Counted from the stretch's first letter, positions 47,715 through 56,044 are shown. The stretch: 64,000 nt of DNA from Bacillus bingmayongensis (GCF_000299035.1 NZ_JH921517.1:299317-363316); one strand, 5' to 3'. Translations and numbers: made by a program. Notes: generated by a model from the letters alone, not told the origin.

Positions 47715-48483
47715 TTACAAAGATTGTTACATGTTAGAGGGATTACAAGTTGAAGGTGGATATAGGTACGCAGGAAAAATCTATGCTCTTAGTGAGGAAA
47801 AGGCAGACGAGCTAATTAAAGCAGGACAAGTCAAGTACCCTTATAGTTCTTCAGAGAATCAATGGAGAGAGAAGGCGGAGAAGTTAGGTGAGGATTTTGA
47901 TAAAGAGTTAGCGTCAATACGATCAAACGAACGCATTACAGATGAGGCACGACAAGAAGACATCAAGTCGCTTACCGAGAAATACGATAAGGAGTTCAAC
48001 CTAACGCAGTATCTATATACGAAATGTATCGATGATGGACTCGCAACGGCGAAGAGAATCGAAGGGGTAGCACCGTTAAAAGCAACGACTCAATTCGATA
48101 TGGAGAAAGTTCGCCAGGAAGTCGGGGTAGTGATGTCCGAATTAATTATGGCGAACGACTTTACGGAGGCTGTTTCTTATCTTGAAAGAAAGGTAGAAGT
48201 AGCAGACCGAGAGATTGCACGTGAGTTGCTTTCGAGATTCGTTACGATTAAATCTCAACTAGATGAATTAAATCAAGGTGATTCAGTTGCAAGAGCGATA
48301 TCAAATTCAAAAGTTAGAAGTTTGTACGAGGATTTAAAACGTACGGCAGCCGATGAAAAACAAGTGGAAGCAAGTTCTAAAATTGCTCTATATTCCGCGT
48401 TAAAAGACCACCGCAGTGATATCAAATGGAAATGGGAGCAAAAGAAACTTGCAATGGAGTCAGCTAGAAAGAAATCAATATAG
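47707..48483 (+). CDS. Hypothetical protein before the capsid gene (scaffold-like)
   Basis: 258 residues from ATG 47707, six bases after GAGGAGG; the in-frame start at 47674 is rejected. After a short N-terminal beta part (YMLEGLQVEGGYRYAGKIY) it is almost wholly helical and charged, as capsid scaffolding or head-assembly proteins are, and lies directly before the major capsid gene. No family recognised; scaffold role is inferred from position and composition. Confidence 0.6.
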   Translation: MTSYKDCYMLEGLQVEGGYRYAGKIYALSEEKADELIKAGQVKYPYSSSENQWREKAEKLGEDFDKELASIRSNERITDEARQEDIKSLTEKYDKEFNLTQYLYTKCIDDGLATAKRIEGVAPLKATTQFDMEKVRQEVGVVMSELIMANDFTEAVSYLERKVEVADREIARELLSRFVTIKSQLDELNQGDSVARAISNSKVRSLYEDLKRTAADEKQVEASSKIALYSALKDHRSDIKWKWEQKKLAMESARKKSI

Positions 48484-48507
48484 GAATTAAATAAATCGAG
48501 TTTACTA

Positions 48508-48540
48508 GGACGCTTTCGAATAAGAGAGTGTTCTTTTTAT
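48508..48540 (+). terminator. Hairpin with T-run before the capsid gene
   Basis: GGACGCTTTC (48508-48517) pairs with GAGAGTGTTC (48524-48533) with G-U pairs, then CTTTTT. It may tune the ratio of the upstream gene to capsid. Confidence 0.5.
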
Positions 48541-48562
48541 TAAAAATAGGAGGAATTAAATT

Positions 48563-49594
48563 ATGGGAATCGCACATTTAGAACAATTTCAACCGTCATC
48601 ATTAAAAGTAACCGTAGAGGAGGTACTTTATAATACGCCGCCTACATTTGCAGACAAGGTACTTCCCGATGTTGATTCGTTTGATATGAATTTTGCCTTT
48701 GACGTAGTTAAACATACGAAACATATTGCAGGGCTAATCGGTTATGGATCGGAGCCGCCAGTAATGGATAAAGATCAAGTGGCTTCAAAAATCGGAGAAG
48801 TTGTAAAGATAGGGATTAAGAATATTTATTCTGAAGAGGAACTACTAGCGCTCAGTACACCACGGAATCCGTCTGAAAGGGAGAACGCTGTAGGAAAGAT
48901 GTTAGCTAAAAACGTTGATATTATTGGCGCGTTGCAACTACGGATTGCTCTGATGAAGCTAGAAGCTGTGATGAAAGGTGAGATTAAATACGAAGGTAAC
49001 GGAGTTAAACTAAATCTCGACTTCGGTATCCCGGAAGAAAATCGTATCACATTACCAAATGGTAGCGATTGGACTGACCCGTCACACGATATCATCGGGG
49101 ACATTGAAGAATGGGCTTATAGATATCAGGACATAAACGGTGAATTTCCGGATTTAATCGTAATTCCACCGGAGGTTACAAAATTTATCCGTGCAAATAA
49201 CGGCATTAGAGCAGAAGTCGCACGCATGAAAGGCGGAACTTCTGGAATCCCGTTATATGCAAGTAACGAATACATCGAGAAGGTTTTCGGTGAGTTTAAT
49301 TTACCGAAGCCGGAGTTTTTAAAGCGTCGAAGTATTATAGCACGTAACGTTTATACAGGCGAAGACGAACAGCTTGAGTACGCATTACCGAATCGAATTG
49401 TTTTTGTGAAAGAACGTTCCGGGGAGACTATCTTTGGCCCAACAGTAGAAAATGGATTTGATCCAGGCTATCACTTGGAAATCTACGATAAACAAGAGCC
49501 TATCGAAAGTGTTCAAAGAGGAGTCGTAGCAGCCCTGCCGGTAATTACGAAACCGTCTTTAATCATGTATGCGGATGTAGCACCTACGCAATAA
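48563..49594 (+). CDS. Phage major capsid protein, lambda gpE type
   Basis: 343 residues. The pattern of the gpE-type capsid family is visible: FADKVLPDVDSFDMNFAFDV near the start, ALQLRIALMKLEAVMKGEI, DIIGDIEEWAYRYQDINGEFPDLIVIPPEV, and a C-terminal GFDPGYHLEIYDKQEP. AGGAGG precedes the ATG. The gene looks intact. Unusually, no portal, terminase or connector genes accompany it. Confidence 0.85.
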   Translation: MGIAHLEQFQPSSLKVTVEEVLYNTPPTFADKVLPDVDSFDMNFAFDVVKHTKHIAGLIGYGSEPPVMDKDQVASKIGEVVKIGIKNIYSEEELLALSTPRNPSERENAVGKMLAKNVDIIGALQLRIALMKLEAVMKGEIKYEGNGVKLNLDFGIPEENRITLPNGSDWTDPSHDIIGDIEEWAYRYQDINGEFPDLIVIPPEVTKFIRANNGIRAEVARMKGGTSGIPLYASNEYIEKVFGEFNLPKPEFLKRRSIIARNVYTGEDEQLEYALPNRIVFVKERSGETIFGPTVENGFDPGYHLEIYDKQEPIESVQRGVVAALPVITKPSLIMYADVAPTQ

Positions 49595-49612
49595 AAGCGT
49601 GGGTGTTTTATT
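49581..49612 (+). terminator. Hairpin overlapping the capsid gene end
   Basis: CACCTACGC (49581-49589) and GCGTGGGTG (49597-49605) pair with one G-U, then TTTTATTTT. It probably lowers expression of the genes after the capsid gene, which is needed in large amounts. Confidence 0.55.
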
Positions 49613-49638
49613 TTACAAAAAAAACGAGGAGAGATTAT

Positions 49639-49893
49639 ATGATCACAACAGAACAAAGTTTAAAAGAAATGCAGAAATTGGTGGATAAATTAACCAAAAC
49701 GGCAGAAGTACCTGAAACAAAATATTATATAGGCATGTTATTACAACTGTTCGGCCGCGAAGCAGAGAAATTCGGAAAATTAAACCTGGCACTAAGCGAA
49801 GAACTTGCTGAATTAGAAGCATTGCGCAGGTTTGTAAAATCACAAGGGCTACAATCTAATTTCCAATCGTATAAGAAACTAGGGAGTAGATAG
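49639..49893 (+). CDS. Hypothetical protein between capsid and tape measure
   Basis: 84 residues from ATG 49639 (GAGGAGAG upstream). Entirely helical and charged (TTEQSLKEMQKLVDKLTKTA, EELAELEALRRFV). It takes the place where tail-assembly chaperones usually lie before the tape measure gene, but I see no sequence evidence for that role or for a programmed frameshift. Confidence 0.6.
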   Translation: MITTEQSLKEMQKLVDKLTKTAEVPETKYYIGMLLQLFGREAEKFGKLNLALSEELAELEALRRFVKSQGLQSNFQSYKKLGSR

Positions 49894-49895
49894 GT

Positions 49896-52800
49896 ATGGG
49901 TGTTAATCGCGTCGAGGTACAACTTTTAGCAGATATATCTAACCTACAGCGTGGCATGCAACAAGCGACGCAAGCAGTACGCAATTTTCATCAGGCGGTG
50001 AGTCAACCGATAAATATACCGACGCCTAACATGAGTGGTTGGAATTCCGCAGTCCAAAACGCTGGTCGACAGGTGCAACAATTGAATAGTCAAATACGAA
50101 ATGTAACACCGCCACCCCCTCCTAATATGTCCGCTTGGCAATCTACGTTTCAGAACGTAGGAAATCGCGTGCAAGAGATGGGAAACCGTGTACAGCAAGC
50201 AGGCCATACCGCACAAACTGCTTTCGCACCAGCCGCAGTAGCCTCAGGATTCTTTCTAGGAAGAATGATTCAAGATGCGAGGGAGTTTGAAAGCCAAACA
50301 CGTAGGGCGGCAGTACTCACAGGCGGATCTTATGACCAAGTGAAATCCGACATTCTAGAAATGGCGAAGACTTCCGTATATTCGACAAGCGAAGTAGCCG
50401 CAGCCTTTTCCGAACTTGGAGCAAAAGGTTTTAATGCAGCACAAGCTACGAACGCATTGCCAGGCATACTGAGTGCCGCAGCCGCTTCTGGCGAAGACCT
50501 TGGAATGGTAGCCGATACGATCACTTCCGCATTGAATGCTTTCGGCATGGAGGCGCAGCAGAGTGGACATGTAGCGGATGTACTTGCCCAAGCGGCGAAT
50601 TCAACAGCAGCGGGCGTATATGATATGCAATATGCGTTCAAGTATGCAGCGGGTCCGGCAGCACAGTTAGGGATTTCAATGGAAGAACTCGCAGCTTCAG
50701 TTGGTATCATGTCTGATAGCGGTATTAAAGGCGAGACTGCGGGGACGGCCCTAAGAGCGTCCTTGCTTCGTTTAGTTAAACCACCGAAAGCTGCAGCTAA
50801 TGAATTAAACCGTCTTGGAGTCACTATTACGGATCAGCAAGGGAATATGCGCCCTTTAAGTCAGATCATAGGCGATTTGCAAAAAGGTATGACCGGTATG
50901 ACGAAAGCGCAAAAAGGTGCAGCATTAGCGACCATATTTGGTACGGAAGCAGTTTCTGGTATGATGGCGCTTGTGGCAGCGGGTCCTGAAAAAATTGATA
51001 AATTAACGGATTCACTTGTTAAATCTGACGGAGCATCGAAAAAGGCAGCGGACTCAATGCTAGAAGGTTGGGCTGGCGCGTTAAAAATGATGGACTCAGC
51101 AATCGATTCTAACTCTAAGACTTTTGTAGATGCACTTGGACCTGCTATAGAAGCGGTTGCCAATTCCGTCACTAGATTGGTTAACTGGTTCGCTAATTTA
51201 TCAGGGACTATGCAAAGTGTAGTTGCTATTTCAGTGGCATCTGTAACCGCGTTTTTAGTCATCGGAACAGTAGTCGGTATAATGGCGAGTGCAATCGGCG
51301 CCGCGCTCATCCCTTTAGGCAAGCTTATCGGCTGGCTAGGAAGAAGTACCGCAGTAGCAAAATTAGCTAGCGCCTCGATGGTCGCTTTACGTGCCGCTTT
51401 CGCATTCTTAACCGGACCTATCGGCATTGTTATCATGGCATTGACCGCAATGGGTGTAGCGTTAACTCAACTTTACCAACGTAACGAAGCATTCCGTAAC
51501 GGAGTCAACAGCGCATGGGACTCTATCAAATCGAAAGTGACCGAACTATCAGCCGCATTCATGAACTTCGCAGGTCCGGCTATTGACGCAGTGGTCGTAG
51601 GTTTCAATCGATTAAAATCGGCTATTATGGCAGCATTTTCCGGGGATTTCAGTCAACTAGGCGAGATTTTTAAAACAATTGGTCCAACTATTGCAGCAGC
51701 TATTATTGGAGGAATCCCCGGTGTAATCATCTCGGTATCTCGTTATCTACCGGCGATAGCCGAACACCTTAACGCTAATAAAGGAATTATCGTAGAGGCG
51801 ATTACAAATATTTTTAATTCCATAGCGGAATTTATAACTACGACTTTACCGCAACTAATCGAAGTTGGTTCGCAGATTATTATGTCTCTCGTTAACGGAT
51901 TAGTCCAAGCAGCACCTTCGATACTTGAAGCAATGGTCGGCGTGATTAATACGATCATGCAATCAATCGCTGAAAACCTACCGCTAATTATCGAATCAGG
52001 TATGCAAATTATCCAGGCGTTAATTACTGGAATTACGCAAGTGTTACCTACGATTATAGAGACGGGGTTACAGTTAATTATTTCGTTAATCCAAGGAGTC
52101 ATGCAAATGATCCCGCAGCTAATTCCGATTGCTGTAACGATTATAGAAACGCTTGTTAACGGATTGATGTCGTTTTTGCCTCAATTAATCGAAATGGGGC
52201 TTAACTTACTGACTTCGTTAATTACCGGGATTACTCAGGCGCTACCTATGATTGTATTAGCAGCCGTTACAGTTATCACTAAGTTAGTAGATACGATTAC
52301 AGCGAATTTGCCAGCGATTGTTCAGGCTGGGGTTAAGATTCTAAAAAATCTACCGAAAATTATAGACGCAGGTGTTAAGATTCTGATGTCGTTGATTGAC
52401 GGGATTGTTAAGATACTACCTCAATTAATTAACGCAGCGTTAACGTTAATCGCTAAAATCGTAGAAACATTGATTGCAAATTTACCGAAAATTATCGATG
52501 CAGGCGTAAAGATACTAATGGCGTTAATAGCCGGGATTGTCAAGGTATTACCGCAATTAGTTGTAGCAGCAGTTAAGCTAGTCGTAACTTTAGTCGGCGA
52601 ATTAATAAAGAATCTGCCGAAGTTATTAGAAGCTGGGATAAAGTTAATTGAAGCGCTTATTAAAGGTATCCTGTCGCTTTTAGGACAGTTAGGAAGCGCC
52701 GCGTTAGAACTAGGCGGAAAGATCTTAGATACGCTTGGAGAAGTGGATTTATTTGATATCGGTGCAGATATTATTAAAGGATTGATAAACGGTATAGGTT

Positions 52801-53249
52801 CGATGTTCAGTTCGGTATGGAGTAAGATGACGGAACTCGGAAACGGTATTAAGGATAAAATATCCGGAATTCTAGATATACATTCACCATCACGTTGGAT
52901 GCGCGACATGATTGGTGTCAACATGATTAAAGGGTGGATGATTGGTATTGATTCGATGAAAGGCTCGGTTCAGAGAACGACAGCACAAATGACGGACTGG
53001 ATGAAACCGGAAATGTTGGCGGTGGACACGGGTGCGTCAATACCGAGAGGAGTAAGCGGATTAGGTGTGTATCAATCGGCTAAATCTACGCCAAGTATGA
53101 TAGCGAAGGATACAGCGGTTAATCAGCCGTCGAGAGATAAGCAACCAGCGTATATTAACGTACAACTTGGTAAGCAAGAGTTTGCGAGATTTGTGGACGA
53201 TATTACTGGCGAACAAGAATTTACAAAAAGGCGTAGAGAGGCGTTTTAG
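49896..53249 (+). CDS. Phage tail tape measure protein (TP901 family)
   Basis: 1117 residues. N-terminal Gln/Asn/Pro-rich part; the TP901 core (about 130-350) with AAAFSELGAKGFNAAQATNA, GILSAAAASGEDLGMVAD and GIKGETAGTALRASLLRL; membrane-like helices (about 440-530); then hydrophobic tandem repeats of about 44 residues (NLPKIIDAGVKILM), and a C-terminal part with DIHSPSRWMRDMIGVNMIKG. In siphoviruses it sets tail length and threads DNA into the cell. The reading frame is open throughout, yet no tail-tube gene is present. Confidence 0.93.
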   Translation: MGVNRVEVQLLADISNLQRGMQQATQAVRNFHQAVSQPINIPTPNMSGWNSAVQNAGRQVQQLNSQIRNVTPPPPPNMSAWQSTFQNVGNRVQEMGNRVQQAGHTAQTAFAPAAVASGFFLGRMIQDAREFESQTRRAAVLTGGSYDQVKSDILEMAKTSVYSTSEVAAAFSELGAKGFNAAQATNALPGILSAAAASGEDLGMVADTITSALNAFGMEAQQSGHVADVLAQAANSTAAGVYDMQYAFKYAAGPAAQLGISMEELAASVGIMSDSGIKGETAGTALRASLLRLVKPPKAAANELNRLGVTITDQQGNMRPLSQIIGDLQKGMTGMTKAQKGAALATIFGTEAVSGMMALVAAGPEKIDKLTDSLVKSDGASKKAADSMLEGWAGALKMMDSAIDSNSKTFVDALGPAIEAVANSVTRLVNWFANLSGTMQSVVAISVASVTAFLVIGTVVGIMASAIGAALIPLGKLIGWLGRSTAVAKLASASMVALRAAFAFLTGPIGIVIMALTAMGVALTQLYQRNEAFRNGVNSAWDSIKSKVTELSAAFMNFAGPAIDAVVVGFNRLKSAIMAAFSGDFSQLGEIFKTIGPTIAAAIIGGIPGVIISVSRYLPAIAEHLNANKGIIVEAITNIFNSIAEFITTTLPQLIEVGSQIIMSLVNGLVQAAPSILEAMVGVINTIMQSIAENLPLIIESGMQIIQALITGITQVLPTIIETGLQLIISLIQGVMQMIPQLIPIAVTIIETLVNGLMSFLPQLIEMGLNLLTSLITGITQALPMIVLAAVTVITKLVDTITANLPAIVQAGVKILKNLPKIIDAGVKILMSLIDGIVKILPQLINAALTLIAKIVETLIANLPKIIDAGVKILMALIAGIVKVLPQLVVAAVKLVVTLVGELIKNLPKLLEAGIKLIEALIKGILSLLGQLGSAALELGGKILDTLGEVDLFDIGADIIKGLINGIGSMFSSVWSKMTELGNGIKDKISGILDIHSPSRWMRDMIGVNMIKGWMIGIDSMKGSVQRTTAQMTDWMKPEMLAVDTGASIPRGVSGLGVYQSAKSTPSMIAKDTAVNQPSRDKQPAYINVQLGKQEFARFVDDITGEQEFTKRRREAF
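52347..52742 (+). repeat. 132-bp tandem repeats in the tape measure gene
   Basis: Units begin at 52347, 52479 and 52611 (AATCTACCGAAAATTAT, AATTTACCGAAAATTAT, AATCTGCCGAAGTTATT), exactly 132 bp or 44 codons apart, and have diverged at the DNA level. Earlier, weaker units lie from about 51800. Confidence 0.75.
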
Positions 53250-53261
53250 GAGGGTGGTAGA

Positions 53262-53303
53262 TTGCTGATATTCAACGGAATAAACCTGGAAGAATATAGT
53301 TAG
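53262..53303 (+). pseudogene. Stub of a distal tail (Dit) gene
   Basis: After the tape measure gene AGGAGGGTGG is followed by TTG and MLIFNGINLEEYS, then a stop. Distal tail proteins, which follow tape measure genes in siphoviruses, typically begin with such an FNG.(D/N)L..Y motif. Only 13 codons remain before a terminator, indicating that the tail-tip module was deleted. Confidence 0.6.
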
Positions 53304-53313
53304 TACCTAAGAA

Positions 53314-53356
53314 GGCGTGTCTTTCCATTGCGGGAGGGCGCGTCGCTATTTTTTTT
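53314..53356 (+). terminator. Terminator of the morphogenesis unit
   Basis: GGCGTGTCTTTCC (53314-53326) pairs along its whole length with GGGAGGGCGCGTC (53332-53344) with four G-U pairs, followed shortly by TTTTTTTT. Confidence 0.8.
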
Positions 53357-53462
53357 ATACTTTTTACGCTGAGAAACGTACTACAAGCCGATTAGAAATA
53401 GTTTTACGGGTAATAGATCAATTAATCGCGAAATATTTGTTAATAATTTTTGTACCTTAAAT

Positions 53463-53487
53463 ACGTTATATAAATAGGAAGAAACGT
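53463..53487. repeat. Possible fifth copy of the TATATA-GAAG motif
   Basis: ACGTTATATAAATAGGAAG followed by AAACGT resembles the four core motifs at 37600-37971 and is flanked by ACGT at both ends. Similarity is partial. The surrounding gap (53357-53650) has no gene. Confidence 0.35.
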
Positions 53488-53562
53488 GTAATTTGTCGAT
53501 AAGACATAGGTTGACTGAGTAATGGACAGACCGTATACTAAGCTTAACGGAGTAGAGAAAGG

Positions 53563-53611
53563 TTACCGATAAACTCCGTAATGGTAACCCGATAAACTAC
53601 CGAAAGAACGG
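53563..53611. repeat. Right subterminal recombinase arm-like sites
   Basis: GGTTACC/GGTAACC inverted repeat with CGATAAACT inside it, a second CGATAAACT directly after, then AAACTACCGAAAGAACGG (53594-53611), which is the inverted copy of the left-end sequence at 32262-32278 with one inserted base. Confidence 0.55.
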
Positions 53612-53650
53612 AAAAGATAAAACGATTGAAAACGTTAATATATCAGCGCC

Positions 53651-53745
53651 TTATACTGTATCGATGTCAAAAGCAAAACCTACGAACTCAGAATTCATCG
53701 CAATGGTTGCGGATAAGTTAAGGCTTGAACATAAGGCTTCGTAAA
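53651..53745 (+). repeat. Right attachment repeat (attR), orphan spo0A 3' end
   Basis: Second copy of the last 95 bp of spo0A, coding the final 31 residues and stop without any upstream gene. It marks the right junction and probably retains part of the original chromosomal 3' end. Confidence 0.95.
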
Positions 53746-53798
53746 AGTTGTTATATCAAGTTGTTAGGCGTATTTTACAACAAATTTAATAGCCAATG

Positions 53799-53834
53799 AA
53801 TTACGTATGTAGGCAATAAAGTACATACGTAATT
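53799..53834. repeat. Perfect 13-bp inverted repeat downstream of attR
   Basis: AATTACGTATGTA (53799-53811), 10-base loop, TACATACGTAATT (53822-53834). No T-run follows directly. It may be the original spo0A terminator, now cut off from spo0A by the element, or a protein site. The rest of 53746-53978 has no gene. Confidence 0.6.
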
Positions 53835-53978
53835 AGCGGTTAATTTTAAAACCTTTTATTTATTGGATTGAAGAGTTTAGTCTAATAGATAGGAGGTTTT
53901 TTGTTGTGTTATGCTGGAAATAAGAGGGGAAAGAGAAGGAGCTGTTTAGAAAATAGAAAAAGGAGTATGAGGACTGAT

Positions 53979-54509
53979 ATGGAATTTGTGGTTATTAATG
54001 AAAATACAGAAGAGGGATTTCAAGATTTAACGTTTAATATCACACATTATTGGAGAGAGAACGGGTATCATGTTGTTAAAGTTTTTGGTCAATTTGAAGG
54101 AGAAATTGTTGGATTCATGATTGCTTTTAAAGATAATATGATAAGGGGGATGAGTACTGCAGGGGAAATAAATTATAATGCTTTTCATCAAAACGGTATT
54201 GTATTTTATTCTTTGGGGAGTGATTCTGATTATTTAGTAAACGTTATATCGTATTTATATTTATCGAAAAGTAGTAATTTTAAAATGAATAATATAGTAC
54301 CTTTTACGTGTTTCGCATTAGCGGGAAATCCATCGAATTTTAAAAATGAAATTCTAAAATTCAAATTGTTTTTTGATGAAGATGAAGAATTAAATCGTTA
54401 TTGTGAACTATATGTGAATATTGATTTGAGACGCAAGATTCTTGAATTGAAGGAAAAGGATGAGAAGTATAGAGAGAATATCTTAATGGCTTTAACGTTG
54501 CCAGTTTAA
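53979..54509 (+). CDS. Hypothetical cytoplasmic protein
   Basis: 176 residues from ATG 53979 (TATGAGG six bases upstream); in-frame starts at 53901 and 53967 are alternatives. MEFVVINENTEEGFQDLTFN at the start, alternating strands and helices, no signal or membrane segment, no known motif. It is AT-rich and lies just outside the right attachment site, so it could be chromosomal or a relic of an older insertion. Confidence 0.6.
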   Translation: MEFVVINENTEEGFQDLTFNITHYWRENGYHVVKVFGQFEGEIVGFMIAFKDNMIRGMSTAGEINYNAFHQNGIVFYSLGSDSDYLVNVISYLYLSKSSNFKMNNIVPFTCFALAGNPSNFKNEILKFKLFFDEDEELNRYCELYVNIDLRRKILELKEKDEKYRENILMALTLPV

Positions 54510-54681
54510 ATAAGTTTACTATTGAGATTATAAAAAAATGGTCTTCTTCCGCATTAAAAGATGTTTATTAATGATGGGTAGTATATTATATCCATTTAAA
54601 CAATGAGGTTATATGTAAAATGACTCAGTGATATAATTGTAAGATGAGATAAACGAGTGGAATGACTCGAGGATAATAAAA

Positions 54682-54701
54682 AGCCCTGCAAAAACAGGAC
54701 T
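54682..54701 (-). terminator. Terminator of the yycC-like gene
   Basis: On the reverse strand AGTCCTG and CAGGGCT pair around TTTTTG and are followed by TTTTTATT. Confidence 0.75.
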
Positions 54702-54704
54702 ATA

Positions 54705-54851
54705 TTATTCTTCATCTTTACTTTGTTTTTCTAATTCAACTAACTTTTGAACTAAAATGTGCTGCGGCATATGCATAATTTGCTCAAGTGGAACACCAAG
54801 AGCTTTTGATAAGCGGATTGCAGTGTCCGGAGAAATTTGTAATGGTCTCAT
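54705..54851 (-). CDS. YycC-like small protein
   Basis: 48 residues: MRPLQISPDTAIRLSKALGV then PLEQIMHMPQHILVQKL. The MHMPQHIL core is the mark of the small YycC family. The start is ATG 54851; AAAGGAGG lies about 13 bases upstream. The longer in-frame reading from 54992 overlaps the divergent gene and is rejected. Function unknown. Confidence 0.8.
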   Translation of the reverse strand: MRPLQISPDTAIRLSKALGVPLEQIMHMPQHILVQKLVELEKQSKDEE

Positions 54852-54905
54852 AGAAAGAAGTACCTCCTTTTTCGTATAGTATAGCATAAGATTGGGGGAG
54901 TGAGG

Positions 54906-55634
54906 ATGACTCTTATATTTGCGCACCGCGGTGCGGCGGGGACGTATCCAGAAAATACAATGATTTCCTTTGAAGCTGCGGAATCGTTTCAAGCAGATGG
55001 GATAGAATTAGATGTACAATTTACGAAGGATGGAAAAGTTGTTGTGATTCATGATGAAACTGTCAATCGTACAACGAATGGAAAGGGTGCGGTTCGTAAT
55101 TATCTGTATGAAGATTTGAGAAAATTAGATGCGAGTCACAAGTTTTCGGAAAAGGTAGGCTTTTGCCGAATTCCTTTATTAGAGGAAGTATTAGAGTGGT
55201 TGCAGTCCAATCGATTGCTTCTGAATATTGAATTTAAAAATAATAAAATTCCATATCGTGGTTTAGAAGAAGAGGTTATAACACTTGTACGAAAGTTCGG
55301 TCTTGAAGGGAGGGTTATCTTTTCTTCTTTTAATCATTACAGTATGAAAAGATGTCATATGATGGCTCCAGATATTCAAACGGCGATTTTATACCGTGAA
55401 GGTTTACATAGCCCATGGGCCTATGCGCAAAAAATGGGGGCTACTGCGGTCCATCCAAACCATCGTTACTTTCCTGATGCAATCGCTGAATTAACAATGG
55501 AAAGCGGAGTCGAGGTTCGTCCTTATACGATAAATGAAGAGACGGTCATGCGTAAATATTTCGATATGAATATATCGGCAATTATTACCGATTATCCAGA
55601 AAGTGCTAGAGTGTTATTGCAAGTGAAAAAGTGA
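54906..55634 (+). CDS. Glycerophosphodiester phosphodiesterase
   Basis: 242 residues of the GDPD family (B. subtilis YqiK position), cleaving glycerophosphodiesters to glycerol 3-phosphate and an alcohol. FAHRGAAGTYPENTMISFEAA holds the catalytic His and Arg, GIELDVQFTKDGKVVVIHDE the metal ligands and second His. No signal peptide, so cytoplasmic. ATG 54906 follows GGGGGAG; the GTG at 54900 is the other choice. Confidence 0.93.
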   Translation: MTLIFAHRGAAGTYPENTMISFEAAESFQADGIELDVQFTKDGKVVVIHDETVNRTTNGKGAVRNYLYEDLRKLDASHKFSEKVGFCRIPLLEEVLEWLQSNRLLLNIEFKNNKIPYRGLEEEVITLVRKFGLEGRVIFSSFNHYSMKRCHMMAPDIQTAILYREGLHSPWAYAQKMGATAVHPNHRYFPDAIAELTMESGVEVRPYTINEETVMRKYFDMNISAIITDYPESARVLLQVKK

Positions 55635-55665
55635 GACCTTTAATTAAGAAAGGTCTCACTTTTTA
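55630..55665 (+). terminator. Terminator after the phosphodiesterase gene
   Basis: AGTGAGACCTTT and AAAGGTCTCACT pair around AATTAAG and are followed by TTTT. Also suited to the convergent yqzF. Confidence 0.88.
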
Positions 55666-55672
55666 TGTTTAC

Positions 55673-55906
55673 TTACCTTCGAAAACGAGCTTGTACTTTA
55701 TTTCGCTTACGATCGCGGTATAATACGAAGCTACCAAAGATATAAAAACCGATTGCAAAGCAGAATACCCCCATTAAAAATTGTAACCATAATACAGGAA
55801 TTGGAGATAAAAGAATACCGAATACAGTATCTCTCATTAATTTTATACCTAGCACTGCTAATGAAATGGGAATAAGTGCTAATAGAAGAGCGAGGTAACG
55901 CTGCAT
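55673..55906 (-). CDS. yqzF: YqzF-like DUF2627 membrane protein
   Basis: 77 residues with two membrane helices (about 5-23 and 38-62) and a basic tail RDRKRNKVQARFRR. AAAGGAGCG precedes the ATG. Size and place before bkdR match B. subtilis yqzF. Function unknown. Confidence 0.85.
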   Translation of the reverse strand: MQRYLALLLALIPISLAVLGIKLMRDTVFGILLSPIPVLWLQFLMGVFCFAIGFYIFGSFVLYRDRKRNKVQARFRR

Positions 55907-56044
55907 AGATAACGCTCCTTTTCAGATAATTTCGTATATATTAAATGATGTTATATAGAAAGGACATTTGTCAAGTGATTGCTGAACGAGTAAGATAAAG
56001 GTGTGAAAAATTTTGCAGAGATACTTCGAGAGGAAGTGTAATGT

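Larger units (their letters stand above)
32066..53745. mobile_element. Integrated phage-derived element in the 3' end of spo0A (about 21.6 kb)
   Basis: Bounded by 95-bp direct repeats of the spo0A 3' end. Contents in order: two tyrosine recombinases, SIR2 protein, palindrome array, resolvase, EndoU toxin and immunity, XRE switch, origin-like palindrome and helicase, small unknown genes, capsid and tape-measure genes, stub of a distal-tail gene. No terminase, portal, tail tube, lysis, relaxase or conjugation genes are seen. It is either a prophage reduced by deletion or a phage satellite carrying its own capsid gene. Confidence 0.93.

Noticed and set aside
50330-52924. Several long reverse-strand ORFs inside the tape measure gene
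   Set aside because: Shadows of a biased coding sequence; none has a ribosome site or a family pattern, and the tape measure frame is clearly coding.
32066-53745. Reading the element as an integrative conjugative element
   Set aside because: No relaxase, coupling protein or type IV secretion gene is present, while capsid and tape measure genes are.
53799-53834. Second element border at the 13-bp inverted repeat
   Set aside because: It lies outside the 95-bp direct repeat and has no matching copy at the left end.
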